Shown one piece after another: positions 11,019 to 19,328 of a stretch of 64,000 nucleotides of DNA. Source of the stretch: Duganella sp. CF517 (lineage in GTDB: Bacteria > Pseudomonadota > Gammaproteobacteria > Burkholderiales > Burkholderiaceae_D). The DNA is taken from contig NZ_FODC01000006.1 of the NCBI RefSeq assembly GCF_900110275.1, positions 364,072 through 428,071 on the forward strand, in the 5' to 3' direction. Under the pieces are notes generated by a model. It was not told the DNA's origin. It made no database searches and saw nothing but the letters and a program-made list of their open reading frames with translations. A program made the position numbers and the translations under genes. Position 1 is the stretch's first letter, and each line of letters begins with the position of its first letter.

Positions 11019-12182
11019 GTGGCCCACGCACCGGAGTTATTCCATCGCCCAACCTTGGCCGAGAAGATAGCCAAGCAAGTTTTGACGGTCGCCGTCGGTA
11101 GCGCCGCCAGTTCGGGGGTGTTTCTCGCCGCTCCACGGCGCACCGGCAAGTCGACCTTCGTAAGAGAAGACCTGAGACCGGCCTTCGAGCGCGCTGGCGC
11201 CCTGGTCGTCTACGCCGACTTGTGGGCGAACCCGACGACAGATCCAGGGGCGGTCGTCGTTACCGCTATCCGCGCCGCGCTGGCCACCAAGGCTGGCGTC
11301 GTCATGCGACTGGCGAAGGCATCAGGACTCAGCAAGGTCGCCATTGGTGGCGCCATGAATTTTGACTTGGACCGCGTCGGCGTGGGCAAGGATGTTTCCC
11401 TTACCGAGGCGCTTGTAGCGCTATCCGATGAGACCCGCCAGGTGATCGTCCTGATTATCGACGAAGCCCAACACGCGATAACGACCGACGCTGGCGTTGC
11501 CGCCCTGTTCGCTTTAAAGGCGGCACGCGACGAATTAAACAGCTCGCATCACCATGGGCTGCGGGTGGTTTGCACCGGATCAAATCGTGACAAGCTGGCG
11601 ATGCTTCGAAACAGTAAGGACCAGGCATTTTACGGTTCGCCCATGGTCAATTTTCCCATGCTTGGCAAGGACTTCATCGAGTGGTTTTGTCAGAAGGCCG
11701 AGCTCTCCTTCCCACTGTCGCCTGAAAAAATTTGGCCCCTGTTCGTGGAGGCGGGTTACCGTCCTGAATTGCTGGGTTCGGCGGCCGATGCGCTGCGGTT
11801 CAACTTCGAGGTCGGTGCGGACAACGGCCCGGACCTGTTCGAGAGCGAAGTGCGGCAGTTGGCAAGTGAAATCAATCAGGTACAGCGCAAGGCGATCCAT
11901 AGCTTGACTCCCATTCAACAAGTAGTCTTGCGTGTGATGGCGGCAAACCGGGACAACTACGCGCCGTTCGAGGCGACGACCATGGCGTTGTATCGGAGAG
12001 GTCTGCGCTCTGCGGGGGAAACCGAAGACGACGTACGCATCGATGTGCCCGGCGTTCAGCAAGCGCTGCTTGCTCTTCAGGAGAAAAAATTGATCTGGCG
12101 GGCCGCGCGCGGGGTCTATGCCATCGAAGAACAAACGGTTACGGATATTCTGTCGGCCGATGGGCTGTTAAACGGCTTATAA
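11019..12182 (+). CDS. AAA-type P-loop ATPase of unknown function
   Basis: This 387-residue soluble protein carries a Walker A-like loop APRRTGKST near residue 40 and a Walker B stretch VLIIDEAQH near residue 145. It looks like the ATP-binding proteins of the AAA/STAND-like or ORC-like group. The first glycine of the canonical P-loop is replaced. The C-terminal third may be a winged helix. Translation starts at GTG 11019 with GGGAG eight bases upstream; an ATG at 11011 is out of frame. It stands alone after the ssb terminator and has slightly lower GC than its neighbours, which hints at acquisition. Such orphan ATPases occur in accessory islands, but I cannot assign a pathway. Confidence 0.8.
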   Translation: MAHAPELFHRPTLAEKIAKQVLTVAVGSAASSGVFLAAPRRTGKSTFVREDLRPAFERAGALVVYADLWANPTTDPGAVVVTAIRAALATKAGVVMRLAKASGLSKVAIGGAMNFDLDRVGVGKDVSLTEALVALSDETRQVIVLIIDEAQHAITTDAGVAALFALKAARDELNSSHHHGLRVVCTGSNRDKLAMLRNSKDQAFYGSPMVNFPMLGKDFIEWFCQKAELSFPLSPEKIWPLFVEAGYRPELLGSAADALRFNFEVGADNGPDLFESEVRQLASEINQVQRKAIHSLTPIQQVVLRVMAANRDNYAPFEATTMALYRRGLRSAGETEDDVRIDVPGVQQALLALQEKKLIWRAARGVYAIEEQTVTDILSADGLLNGL

Positions 12183-12287
12183 CTCCATGAAAAAAAGGGC
12201 GGCCTCGCGCCTGAATCTTTCCAGTCGCTCGGGTTGACGGTCAACGGCGACCCGACGTCGCCTTACTGCGCCGCGCCGCACGGCTTC

Positions 12288-12307
12288 GTCGAGCCGGGAG
12301 GCTCGAC
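12288..12307. other. Small perfect hairpin between convergent genes
   Basis: GTCGAGCC and GGCTCGAC flank a four-base GGGA loop. No T-run follows on either strand, so it is at best a weak or rho-assisted terminator between the ATPase gene and the DUF4142 gene. Confidence 0.4.
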
Positions 12308-12341
12308 ATCCCCGTGACGTCGGAAAGGGTACTGCGCCGTT

Positions 12342-12848
12342 TTACTTAATCGCCGCGTTCAGTTTCTTCGCCATTTCGCCGTGATGCGCCACGGTCGGCT
12401 CAAGCTTCGTCGCCAATGCCTTGACGTCCGCATCCTGGGCCTTGGCAATGTCCTGCTTCAGCGCCGCGTGCACCTTCGCGTGGTCGGCAACGCCGGCCTT
12501 GCTCACATATTCCTTGTCGAAGGCGGCGCCGGACAGGGTCTTGAGTTTCTCGGCCATCTTTTTATGCGCCGCATCGGGCTCCGTCGGCAACGTCAGGTTC
12601 TTGGTGGCGGCCACCTTCTTGGTTTCCTCCAGGCCCTTGGTGTGATCGTCGATCATCGTCTGCGCGAATTGCTTGACGTCGGCGTTGGTGGACTTTTCCA
12701 GCGCGATCTTGCCAGCTTCGACTTCTGCGATGTTGGCTTGCGCGATGGCGTTCAGGCGGTCGGTGTCGGCTTTCGACACCTGGGCGGAGGCGGAATGGGC
12801 GAAGGCGATGCCGAGGGTCAATGCTGTCAGAAATTGCGTGGTTTTCAT
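12342..12848 (-). CDS. DUF4142 exported protein
   Basis: The 168-residue product has a Sec signal peptide (start MKTTQFLTALTLGIAFAH, cleavage after SASA). It is a DUF4142 protein, a predicted ferritin-like four-helix periplasmic domain with repeated Ala/Lys/Asp-rich helices and conserved His residues such as DHAKVHAAL. The biochemical role of the family is unknown. AGGAGA precedes the ATG at 12848, so a longer frame starting at 12935 is not the real start. The gene lies 25 bases behind the PQQ-dehydrogenase/PEBP fusion gene on the same strand and is probably cotranscribed with it. Confidence 0.88.
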   Translation of the reverse strand: MKTTQFLTALTLGIAFAHSASAQVSKADTDRLNAIAQANIAEVEAGKIALEKSTNADVKQFAQTMIDDHTKGLEETKKVAATKNLTLPTEPDAAHKKMAEKLKTLSGAAFDKEYVSKAGVADHAKVHAALKQDIAKAQDADVKALATKLEPTVAHHGEMAKKLNAAIK

Positions 12849-12873
12849 GGTGTCTCCTGTGGATGGGTTGTGT

Positions 12874-14670
12874 TTACTTCGGTGGTTGTTGCGACTGTGC
12901 ATAGCGGCCGACCACTTCGCCCTTGGCCAGCACATGGCCCTGGATCGCTTGCAGTAGTTGGTCGCGGTCCGCGCCGAACGGCAAGGTCAGTGTCGTATCG
13001 AGCGCGAATATCTGGAAGTGATAGTGGTGCGCCGGATCGCCGACCGGCGGGCGCGGCCCGTAGTAGCCGAGCGAACCGCGCGTGTTCCTGCCCTGCAGCA
13101 CGCCCTCCGGCGCGGTCAGGCGCGGCTGCTCCTGCAACCCTTCGGGCAGGGACGTGACCGACGGGGGGATATTCCACGCCAGCCAATGCACGAACGGTTT
13201 TTGCGGCGCGTCGGGGTCTTCGGCGATGACGACGTACGATTTGGCGCCGTCGACGGCGGCCCACGTCAGCGGCGGCGACACGCCGTCGGCGTATTCGCTG
13301 TACTTGGCGGCCATCGGCGCGCCGCCGGCAAATGCCGGGCTGCGCACCGACAGCTTGGCGTCGCTCTTTGCGGGCACGCGTGTCAGCGCGAGGGGAACGT
13401 TGTTGCCCTTCTGCGCCTGCTGTTGCATCGGACCGGCCGGCGCCGGTGCAAGCGCGGCCGCTCCTTTGTCCCGGCCCGAATAGGCGATGCGATAGAGCAC
13501 GCCGTTGGCGTCGTCGGCCATCAGCAAGGAACCGTCCTTGGCCATGGCCAGGCCGACCGGGCGCGCGATATGGGTTTTTCCGCCGTCGGTCAGGAAGCCG
13601 GTGACGAACGGTTCGATCGACTTGGCCTGGCCGTCGGCAAATTTGATCCTGACCACTTCGTAGCCCGATGGGGTGCTACGGTTCCACGAGCCGCGCATCG
13701 TCACGAAGGCATCCCCCTGATACTCGGCCGGGAAATTGCTGCCGCGATAAAACAGCATTTGCATCGGCGCCGCATGGGCCGTGTAGCCGAGCACCATCGG
13801 TTCGCTGCGCTCCTTCCACTGCTGCTTGGTGATATCGCCGACGGGCGTGCTTTGCGGATAGATCTTGCCGTCGGCATACACGTGAGGCCAGCCGTACTGT
13901 TTGCCCAGTTCCAGCTTGTTCAGTTCTTCGGGCTGGTCGTCATCGCCGAGGAAGTCGATGCCGTGGTCGGGGCCCCACAGCTCTCCGGTGCGCGGGTGCC
14001 AGTCGAAGCCGATGGTGTTGCGCAGCCCCGACGCGAAAATGGTGCGTTGCTTACCGTCCGGGGTGGCGCGCAGCAGCGTGGCGTTTTCCGGATTGCTCTC
14101 GTTGCAGACGTTGCAGGTCGATCCCGCGCTGATGTACAACATGCCGTCGGGTCCGAAGGCCAGTGTGCGGTTGGGGTGCTGGCCCGAGTCCGGCAGATCG
14201 CCGATGATCAGCTTCAGCGGCGAAAGCTTGCCGTCGCCGAGGATGTCGGCGACGAAGACTTCCTTGACGGTGGCCAGATACAGCTTGCCGTCGCGGATCG
14301 CCAGGCCGTGCGCGCCGGCGCGGTTGGCCACGGTCACCGGCGGGCCGTCGGCGCGGCCGTCGCCGTTGGCGTCCTTGAACATCAACACGTCGCCCTGGTC
14401 GCGCCGGCTGACGTAGATGGTGCCATCCGGGGCGACGGCGACAATGCGGATATTCTTCAGTCCGGTGGCGAAGGCCGTGACCGTGAAACCGGCCGGCGCC
14501 TTGAGGGCGGCGATGCGCTCCGGCGTCGCCTCGACCTTGTCGGGTTTGACGATGGCGGCGGCGATCGCGACGCGCGTGCCGTCGCCTTGTTGAGCGTGGG
14601 AAAACCCGGCCAAGGCGAACAGCATGCCGCCAATGATCGTGGGTGCCGCGCCGGCAAATTTTTGTCGCAT
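12874..14670 (-). CDS. Secreted sugar-dehydrogenase-like beta-propeller fused to a PEBP/YbhB domain
   Basis: This is a 598-residue protein with a signal peptide cut near SHAQQ. Residues 45-400 form a six-bladed propeller of the PQQ-dependent glucose/sorbosone dehydrogenase family, with blades such as VAPDGTIYVSRR and LAFGPDGMLYIS. A cluster CNVCNESNPEN is typical of the sorbosone-dehydrogenase branch. From about residue 430 there is a phosphatidylethanolamine-binding (YbhB/YbcL) domain, recognisable by DPDAPQKPFVHWLAWNIP and the GYYGPRPPVGDPAHHYHF pocket. The two domains are usually separate proteins. The likely site is the periplasm and the substrate is unknown. It leads a two-gene operon with the DUF4142 gene. 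Confidence 0.88.
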   Translation of the reverse strand: MRQKFAGAAPTIIGGMLFALAGFSHAQQGDGTRVAIAAAIVKPDKVEATPERIAALKAPAGFTVTAFATGLKNIRIVAVAPDGTIYVSRRDQGDVLMFKDANGDGRADGPPVTVANRAGAHGLAIRDGKLYLATVKEVFVADILGDGKLSPLKLIIGDLPDSGQHPNRTLAFGPDGMLYISAGSTCNVCNESNPENATLLRATPDGKQRTIFASGLRNTIGFDWHPRTGELWGPDHGIDFLGDDDQPEELNKLELGKQYGWPHVYADGKIYPQSTPVGDITKQQWKERSEPMVLGYTAHAAPMQMLFYRGSNFPAEYQGDAFVTMRGSWNRSTPSGYEVVRIKFADGQAKSIEPFVTGFLTDGGKTHIARPVGLAMAKDGSLLMADDANGVLYRIAYSGRDKGAAALAPAPAGPMQQQAQKGNNVPLALTRVPAKSDAKLSVRSPAFAGGAPMAAKYSEYADGVSPPLTWAAVDGAKSYVVIAEDPDAPQKPFVHWLAWNIPPSVTSLPEGLQEQPRLTAPEGVLQGRNTRGSLGYYGPRPPVGDPAHHYHFQIFALDTTLTLPFGADRDQLLQAIQGHVLAKGEVVGRYAQSQQPPK

Positions 14671-14799
14671 GTGTCGCCCCTGTATTGAAGTGTAGGGTCG
14701 AGTGTGCGGCGTCGCGGACAGCGGTTCTGTACGCTAAATCACTGTCGCGCTCGCAGGCGACGAACTTCGTTGTAATGCGTTCACGCTTGCCAAGGGGAT

Positions 14800-16215
14800 T
14801 CAGTCCCTCGCGCCGCGCGAAGCCAGCACCGCAGCGCCCAGCATGGCCAGCGCAAGCCAGGCGAACCAATCGCCCAACCGCGCGTACAAAGTGAGCGAAT
14901 CATACAAGGGTACCTCGCCAATCAAGGTGGCATCGCCAAAGTCGTCCGACTTTTCGGCGATGATGCGGCCCCGGTTGTCCGACAAGGTCAGGTTGCCGCG
15001 CAAGGCGGCGCGGGCGACGGCGAAGCCACTCTCGATGCCGCGCATGACCGCCATGCGGCTGTGCATGCGTCCGTCCACCCCGAAGTCCCATGCTGGAACC
15101 AGCAATAGCTTGGCCATGCGGTCCGAATAGGCGCGGCCGGTGTCGTGGAAGTCCATGTCCTTGCACACCGCCAAGCCGGTGCGCGTGCCGGGCAGCATGG
15201 CGTAGTCGGCGCCGGCCTGGTAATGGTCCTCGACGCCCGGAATGAGATGGTGCTTGGCATAGATGACCGGCTCCGCAGCGCCGGGCACGAATGCCAGCGC
15301 GGTATTGCGCTGGCCCCGCGCGGCGTCCTTGACGGCGATGCCGGCGGCGATCGTCACCTTGTTGCGTGCTGCGCTGTCGGCAAACTCGGCGATCGCCGCC
15401 TGGTCCGTGGCGATCACGGTTTCCGGCACCACCACCACTTGCGCGCCCCGCTCGGCCAGGGTATCGATGGCGGCGAGATAGCGCTTGAGTATGACTTGTC
15501 CGTCGGCCGACAACATCGCCGGACGCAATGGCCCGGGAATCGACACGAGTCCGACGCGCAGGCTGTCGGCCTCTTGCCGATCCAACCTTGCAAAGCCGTA
15601 TTTGAACACGGATACGAACAGCAGGCACGTCGCGCCGGCCACCCGCAGCCGCTCACGCCGGTCCGGCCCCGGAAGCACGCCGATCGCGAGCGCCGCGGGA
15701 GCGAGCAGCAGGAGAAAGGCGACGCCCCAAATTCCCGCCACGCTGGCAAACTGCACGAAGGGCAAAACGTCCAGCTGGCTGTACGCCAGGCTGCCGAAAG
15801 TGCCGTGCGGCGAACCGCTGAACGACACGAAGTCCACCGCCACCCACAACGCGGGAAACCCCATCGCCGCCGCCGCATACCGTCGCACCAGCCACAGCCG
15901 GCGAAATAGCAGCAAGGCGAGCGCGAACGTCGCGGCCGGCGCGAGGGCGGCGATGACACCCACCGGCAGGGGCAGCCCGATGACATCGATCAGGTAGTGC
16001 CACAGGTTAAGTCCGGCACAGGCGCCCGCGACCAGTGCGGCCAGCGCCGCGTGGTGCCAGCGCAGGCGCGGCGCGAGCAACAACAGCGGCAAGGGAGCAA
16101 GCCAGGTCAGCCACGCTTGCGGATGCAGGCCCGTGCCGAACCACCAGGCGGTGCCGGACAAAACGGTCGCGGCCAAGCCGGCCCATGCGAGAGTACGGTT
16201 AGCGGACGATGCCAT
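14800..16215 (-). CDS. Lnt-like membrane nitrilase/N-acyltransferase
   Basis: The 471-residue protein has six or seven N-terminal transmembrane helices (residues 8-205), a carbon-nitrogen hydrolase domain (about 220-440) and a C-terminal helix. This is the architecture of apolipoprotein N-acyltransferase. The catalytic triad is intact: Glu265 in VVPETV, Lys321 in YAKHHL and Cys351 in AVCKDMDF. The HHLIPG and CKDMDF motifs differ from housekeeping Lnt, and the gene is coupled to a TetR gene, so it is probably a specialised paralogue rather than the essential lnt. Its start overlaps the TetR gene end by 17 bases. Confidence 0.85.
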   Translation of the reverse strand: MASSANRTLAWAGLAATVLSGTAWWFGTGLHPQAWLTWLAPLPLLLLAPRLRWHHAALAALVAGACAGLNLWHYLIDVIGLPLPVGVIAALAPAATFALALLLFRRLWLVRRYAAAAMGFPALWVAVDFVSFSGSPHGTFGSLAYSQLDVLPFVQFASVAGIWGVAFLLLLAPAALAIGVLPGPDRRERLRVAGATCLLFVSVFKYGFARLDRQEADSLRVGLVSIPGPLRPAMLSADGQVILKRYLAAIDTLAERGAQVVVVPETVIATDQAAIAEFADSAARNKVTIAAGIAVKDAARGQRNTALAFVPGAAEPVIYAKHHLIPGVEDHYQAGADYAMLPGTRTGLAVCKDMDFHDTGRAYSDRMAKLLLVPAWDFGVDGRMHSRMAVMRGIESGFAVARAALRGNLTLSDNRGRIIAEKSDDFGDATLIGEVPLYDSLTLYARLGDWFAWLALAMLGAAVLASRGARD

Positions 16216-16780
16216 CGAACACCACTCCTAAGGACTGCAGATAGAAGGCGCGGAACCGTTCCTCGTCATAGCTGAAGCGGCCCGCGCGGTACAGGGCGAT
16301 CAGGCCGTGCGCCTGCGCCCACAAGGTCATGGCGATGTCCCACGGATCGCTGTCGCGGATCAGTCCCTGGTGCATCGCTTCGGCCAGCATATCCGCCACC
16401 ACATTGAGCGTGGGCGAACAGCGGGCGCGGAAGTCTTCCGGGAAGCGGCGGGCATCGTCGCGCGCGACCGAGAAGTTGTAGTCGAACATATGCGGGTGCC
16501 GCAGCGCATAGTCGAGGTAGTTCTCCATCGAGTGCCGCAGCGCGTGCATCAAATCCGGGTGGCGGGCGCGCGTGGACCATTCCCGCGCCGCCTCGACAAA
16601 GGCGGCGTCGGCGACCGCCTTCAGCAGCGCTTCGCGATTGGCGAAATGGCGATAAATGGCCATTGGCGTGATGCCGGCGGCTTCGCCAACGCGGCGCATG
16701 CTCACCGCGTCGGCGCCTTCCCGTTCCAGTAGTGCGCGCGCGGCGGCCAGGATCTTGTTCGATGTCGTTTGTTCAACCAT
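16199..16780 (-). CDS. TetR-family transcriptional regulator
   Basis: This is a 193-residue repressor-type protein. The N-terminal helix-turn-helix is clear (residues 8-55, with MRRVGEAAGITPMAIYRHF). The C-terminal part is the WHG-type ligand-binding domain. It lies upstream of and overlaps the Lnt-like gene, so it probably regulates both. A perfect palindrome GTATAC-AGC-GTATAC directly abuts the start codon and is the likely autoregulatory operator. There is no room for a Shine-Dalgarno, suggesting leaderless or near-leaderless translation. Confidence 0.92.
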   Translation of the reverse strand: MVEQTTSNKILAAARALLEREGADAVSMRRVGEAAGITPMAIYRHFANREALLKAVADAAFVEAAREWSTRARHPDLMHALRHSMENYLDYALRHPHMFDYNFSVARDDARRFPEDFRARCSPTLNVVADMLAEAMHQGLIRDSDPWDIAMTLWAQAHGLIALYRAGRFSYDEERFRAFYLQSLGVVFDGIVR

Positions 16781-16795
16781 GTATACAGCGTATAC
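16781..16795. promoter_or_regulatory. Palindromic operator next to the TetR gene
   Basis: GTATAC, three bases (AGC), then GTATAC forms a 15-bp palindrome that begins at the base just upstream of the TetR start codon. TetR-family repressors commonly bind such short palindromes in their own promoters. Confidence 0.6.
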
Positions 16796-16899
16796 TTCGA
16801 TGAATCGCTTGTCAATTGGCGATCCGCGCCGGCCGCTCTTGCCTGATTGTCATGGGATGCTGTTAAGCTTGCCGTCATCGCACAACAAAGGGAGCTAGC

Positions 16900-17970
16900 T
16901 TGCGTCACGAATCCATCCTTCGCCAAGTGGCATTGGTCAGCTACGGTACGCAATTCCTGCGCGACGAGATCGAGCTGGAGGATTGGTATCGCCACGGCGT
17001 CTTTTTCGACACGCGTCTGCAGTTCCGCGATCTGGACAACGCACTGCTCGCGGACGACTTCACGCTGTGGCTGGACATACTCAAGGCCTCCGGCGCGACG
17101 CGGCTGTCGCTGCATCCGGCGGGAAAAGTTTCCACCGCGCCGACTCGGGTCCGGTCTGGCGAGGAGCATGTCGTAATCGTGCATTTTGCCGAACGCCATG
17201 AGATCTGGGTGGTCGCGACAGAACTGCCGCGGTGGTCGACGCATGCGCTTCGGTCCGGGGCGCGGCAGGTTCCCGATTCGACTTCCTGGGGCGGCGACCT
17301 CGACACCTACTGGCGCGCGGCGGACCGGCCGGGTACGTCGGAGGTCGCCGACACGGACTGGCCGCAACTGGCCGCGGCCATCGCGCTGGATCTGGACATC
17401 GTTATGCCGAAGGTGACCAGCCCGCCGACGCCGTTTTGTGTCGCGGTACCGGGCGACGTATCCTGGGCCAAGTTACCGCTGTTTCCCGTGACCGAAGTAT
17501 CCGCGCAGGCCCATTTGCTGCTGGCGATCCTGGACCGGGAGGAGGCGACGTTCGCCAACGAAACGCATCCGAAGAACGAGAGCAGCGATTATCGTCAAAT
17601 GAGCGACGCGGACGCGGCGGCATTGATGGCGCGCGGCATGCGCTTGCGCAGCTGGCGGATCGAAGTGCTGCTGCGTTGCGCCAACGAGTATCGCCCGTCC
17701 GCCCTGTCGGAACAAAGTGCGCCGCTGGTGCGTCTGCACGAGCCGCCGCCGGGTTGTGAGCGTGGCGCCGCCACTGCCGAAGCGGATGTTGGCGCGCAGG
17801 TCGCAAAACCGGAGCGGAAATGGCTGGGCCGCATCGCCCCGGTGCTCGCGTTCGCGGTGCTGTGCCTGTTGGTGGTGGCGCTTGCCAAGGTCATCGCCTG
17901 GTTGCCGTGGCTTTCCGTGCTGATTGCCTTGCATTGGGTGCTTTACTTGAAATTCAGAAAAGATCTCTAG
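16900..17970 (+). CDS. Tail-anchored protein of unknown function, paralogue 1
   Basis: This 356-residue protein belongs to no family I know. The N-terminal 80 residues are well conserved with the next gene (shared core VALVSYGT, then FLR, and SGATRLSLH near residue 65). A second shared block reads FAN, three residues, PKN near residue 215. After a low-complexity linker (260-300) there is a hydrophobic C-terminal segment (about 305-350) that should anchor it in the inner membrane with the bulk in the cytoplasm. Translation begins at TTG 16900 after AAAGGGAGC; no ATG fits the conserved N-terminus. It is followed by its paralogue after 63 bases. Confidence 0.75.
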   Translation: MRHESILRQVALVSYGTQFLRDEIELEDWYRHGVFFDTRLQFRDLDNALLADDFTLWLDILKASGATRLSLHPAGKVSTAPTRVRSGEEHVVIVHFAERHEIWVVATELPRWSTHALRSGARQVPDSTSWGGDLDTYWRAADRPGTSEVADTDWPQLAAAIALDLDIVMPKVTSPPTPFCVAVPGDVSWAKLPLFPVTEVSAQAHLLLAILDREEATFANETHPKNESSDYRQMSDADAAALMARGMRLRSWRIEVLLRCANEYRPSALSEQSAPLVRLHEPPPGCERGAATAEADVGAQVAKPERKWLGRIAPVLAFAVLCLLVVALAKVIAWLPWLSVLIALHWVLYLKFRKDL

Positions 17971-18033
17971 GCGCCGGCAAGCCGCGCCTGGATGCTGGTA
18001 AGCTGCACCCCACCAAAAAATAAAGGAGCAAGC

Positions 18034-19137
18034 TTGCGCAACGGAACCATCATGCGCCTGGTCGCACTGGTTAGCTACGGCACCAAATTCCTGCGCAACG
18101 AGATCGCGCTCGGGGATTGGCAGGGGCATGGCGTCTTCGGCGATGCGCGCTTGCGGTTCCGGCGGCAGGCCGACCAGGCCGTGCTGGCGGAGGATGTTCA
18201 GTCGTGGCTCGCCATTCTCGGGGAATCGGGCGCAACGCGCTTGTCGCTGCACATGTTTGCCCGGTTCGATATCGCTGTTCCGGATGCGATGGGGCGGGTC
18301 GAGTATGCGGTGGCGGTCCATTACGCCGACCGCCACGAGATCTGGGCGGTGGAGCGGGAGGGCCGCGACCTTCCGACGGCGCCGCGTGGCGCCGACGTCG
18401 ATGACTTGGTGTGCGTGGAAACGCGGTCAGGCGCGCTGCAAGTGCCGGGCACCAATTGGAAGCAAGTGGCCGCGGCCATCGCCCGCGATCTCGACACCAA
18501 CATCCCCTCCAGCCAGGTGCGAGCCGGCCCCTATTACGGCCCGGTGCCGGAGCAGTCCCCGACGAGAATGCCGTTGTTACCGCCGTTCCCCGACGCGTCG
18601 CTGGCGTCCTGGATATTGTCGTCGCTCGACTGGCAAATGGCGCGATTCGCTAACGACATGAATCCCAAAAACGATTACGGCTCGTACGCGCGCGCGAATC
18701 AAAATGAACTCGATGCGCTGGAGGATTGGGGCGAGCGATTGGAGTGCTGGATAACCGAGGTGCTGATCCGGGCGGCGAACGAGGCGCACGGCGTCAATTT
18801 GCCGGCCGTGGACGGGCCTCTGGAGCGCATCTGCACTCCCGCGATGAGCGCCGCGAGCCTGGCTGCGGAGTCGCTGCGCATCGAGCGGCAATCACCGGAA
18901 CCGTTGGCGTATCAAGCCTCGCCGGTAGAGTCGCCATCGTCAGCGAACGCCGGCCATGCCGACGCGCAGGCGGACAGGCCGCCGCTGTCGTGGAAGCGCG
19001 TGGTTGGCTGGCTACTGGCGGCGGTCGTCTTCGGCGTGATCGTTTTGGCCGGCATCCCGATCGTCGCCGATCATCCATGGGCTGCCGCCGTTGCGGGAGT
19101 ATTGTGGGTGCTGTACAGGAATCTCCGGAAACCATAG
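18034..19137 (+). CDS. Tail-anchored protein of unknown function, paralogue 2
   Basis: This 367-residue protein is homologous along its length to the preceding gene product: the VALVSYGTKFLRNEI start, RLSLHMF, HYADRHEIWAVE, and the FANDMNPKND block near residue 210. It ends in one or two hydrophobic segments (about 320-362). I place the start at TTG 18034. It has the same AGGAGC context as the upstream paralogue, and the resulting N-terminus aligns residue for residue. An earlier in-frame codon at 17992 has no such support. The pair is a tandem duplication that has diverged considerably. Function unknown. Confidence 0.75.
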   Translation: MRNGTIMRLVALVSYGTKFLRNEIALGDWQGHGVFGDARLRFRRQADQAVLAEDVQSWLAILGESGATRLSLHMFARFDIAVPDAMGRVEYAVAVHYADRHEIWAVEREGRDLPTAPRGADVDDLVCVETRSGALQVPGTNWKQVAAAIARDLDTNIPSSQVRAGPYYGPVPEQSPTRMPLLPPFPDASLASWILSSLDWQMARFANDMNPKNDYGSYARANQNELDALEDWGERLECWITEVLIRAANEAHGVNLPAVDGPLERICTPAMSAASLAAESLRIERQSPEPLAYQASPVESPSSANAGHADAQADRPPLSWKRVVGWLLAAVVFGVIVLAGIPIVADHPWAAAVAGVLWVLYRNLRKP

Positions 19138-19328
19138 CAGCCGGTACGCGGCTTTTGGCCATTTTCAAATCCCTTGGCCGCAGTATCCACCACACGAATA
19201 GCATAGCCCCTCCCTGATCCGAAGGAAGGTTGAATCGGCACGCGCCCTGCGTATAGTCGATTGTCAGCGGTCGCGCCAGCAGCGCCACCGCCGATCCCGC
19301 ACTTCGATCCCTATTTCAGGAGTCTGAT

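Noticed and set aside
12187..12237. Sixteen-codon open frame after the ATPase gene
   Set aside because: Too short, no ribosome site and no conserved features.
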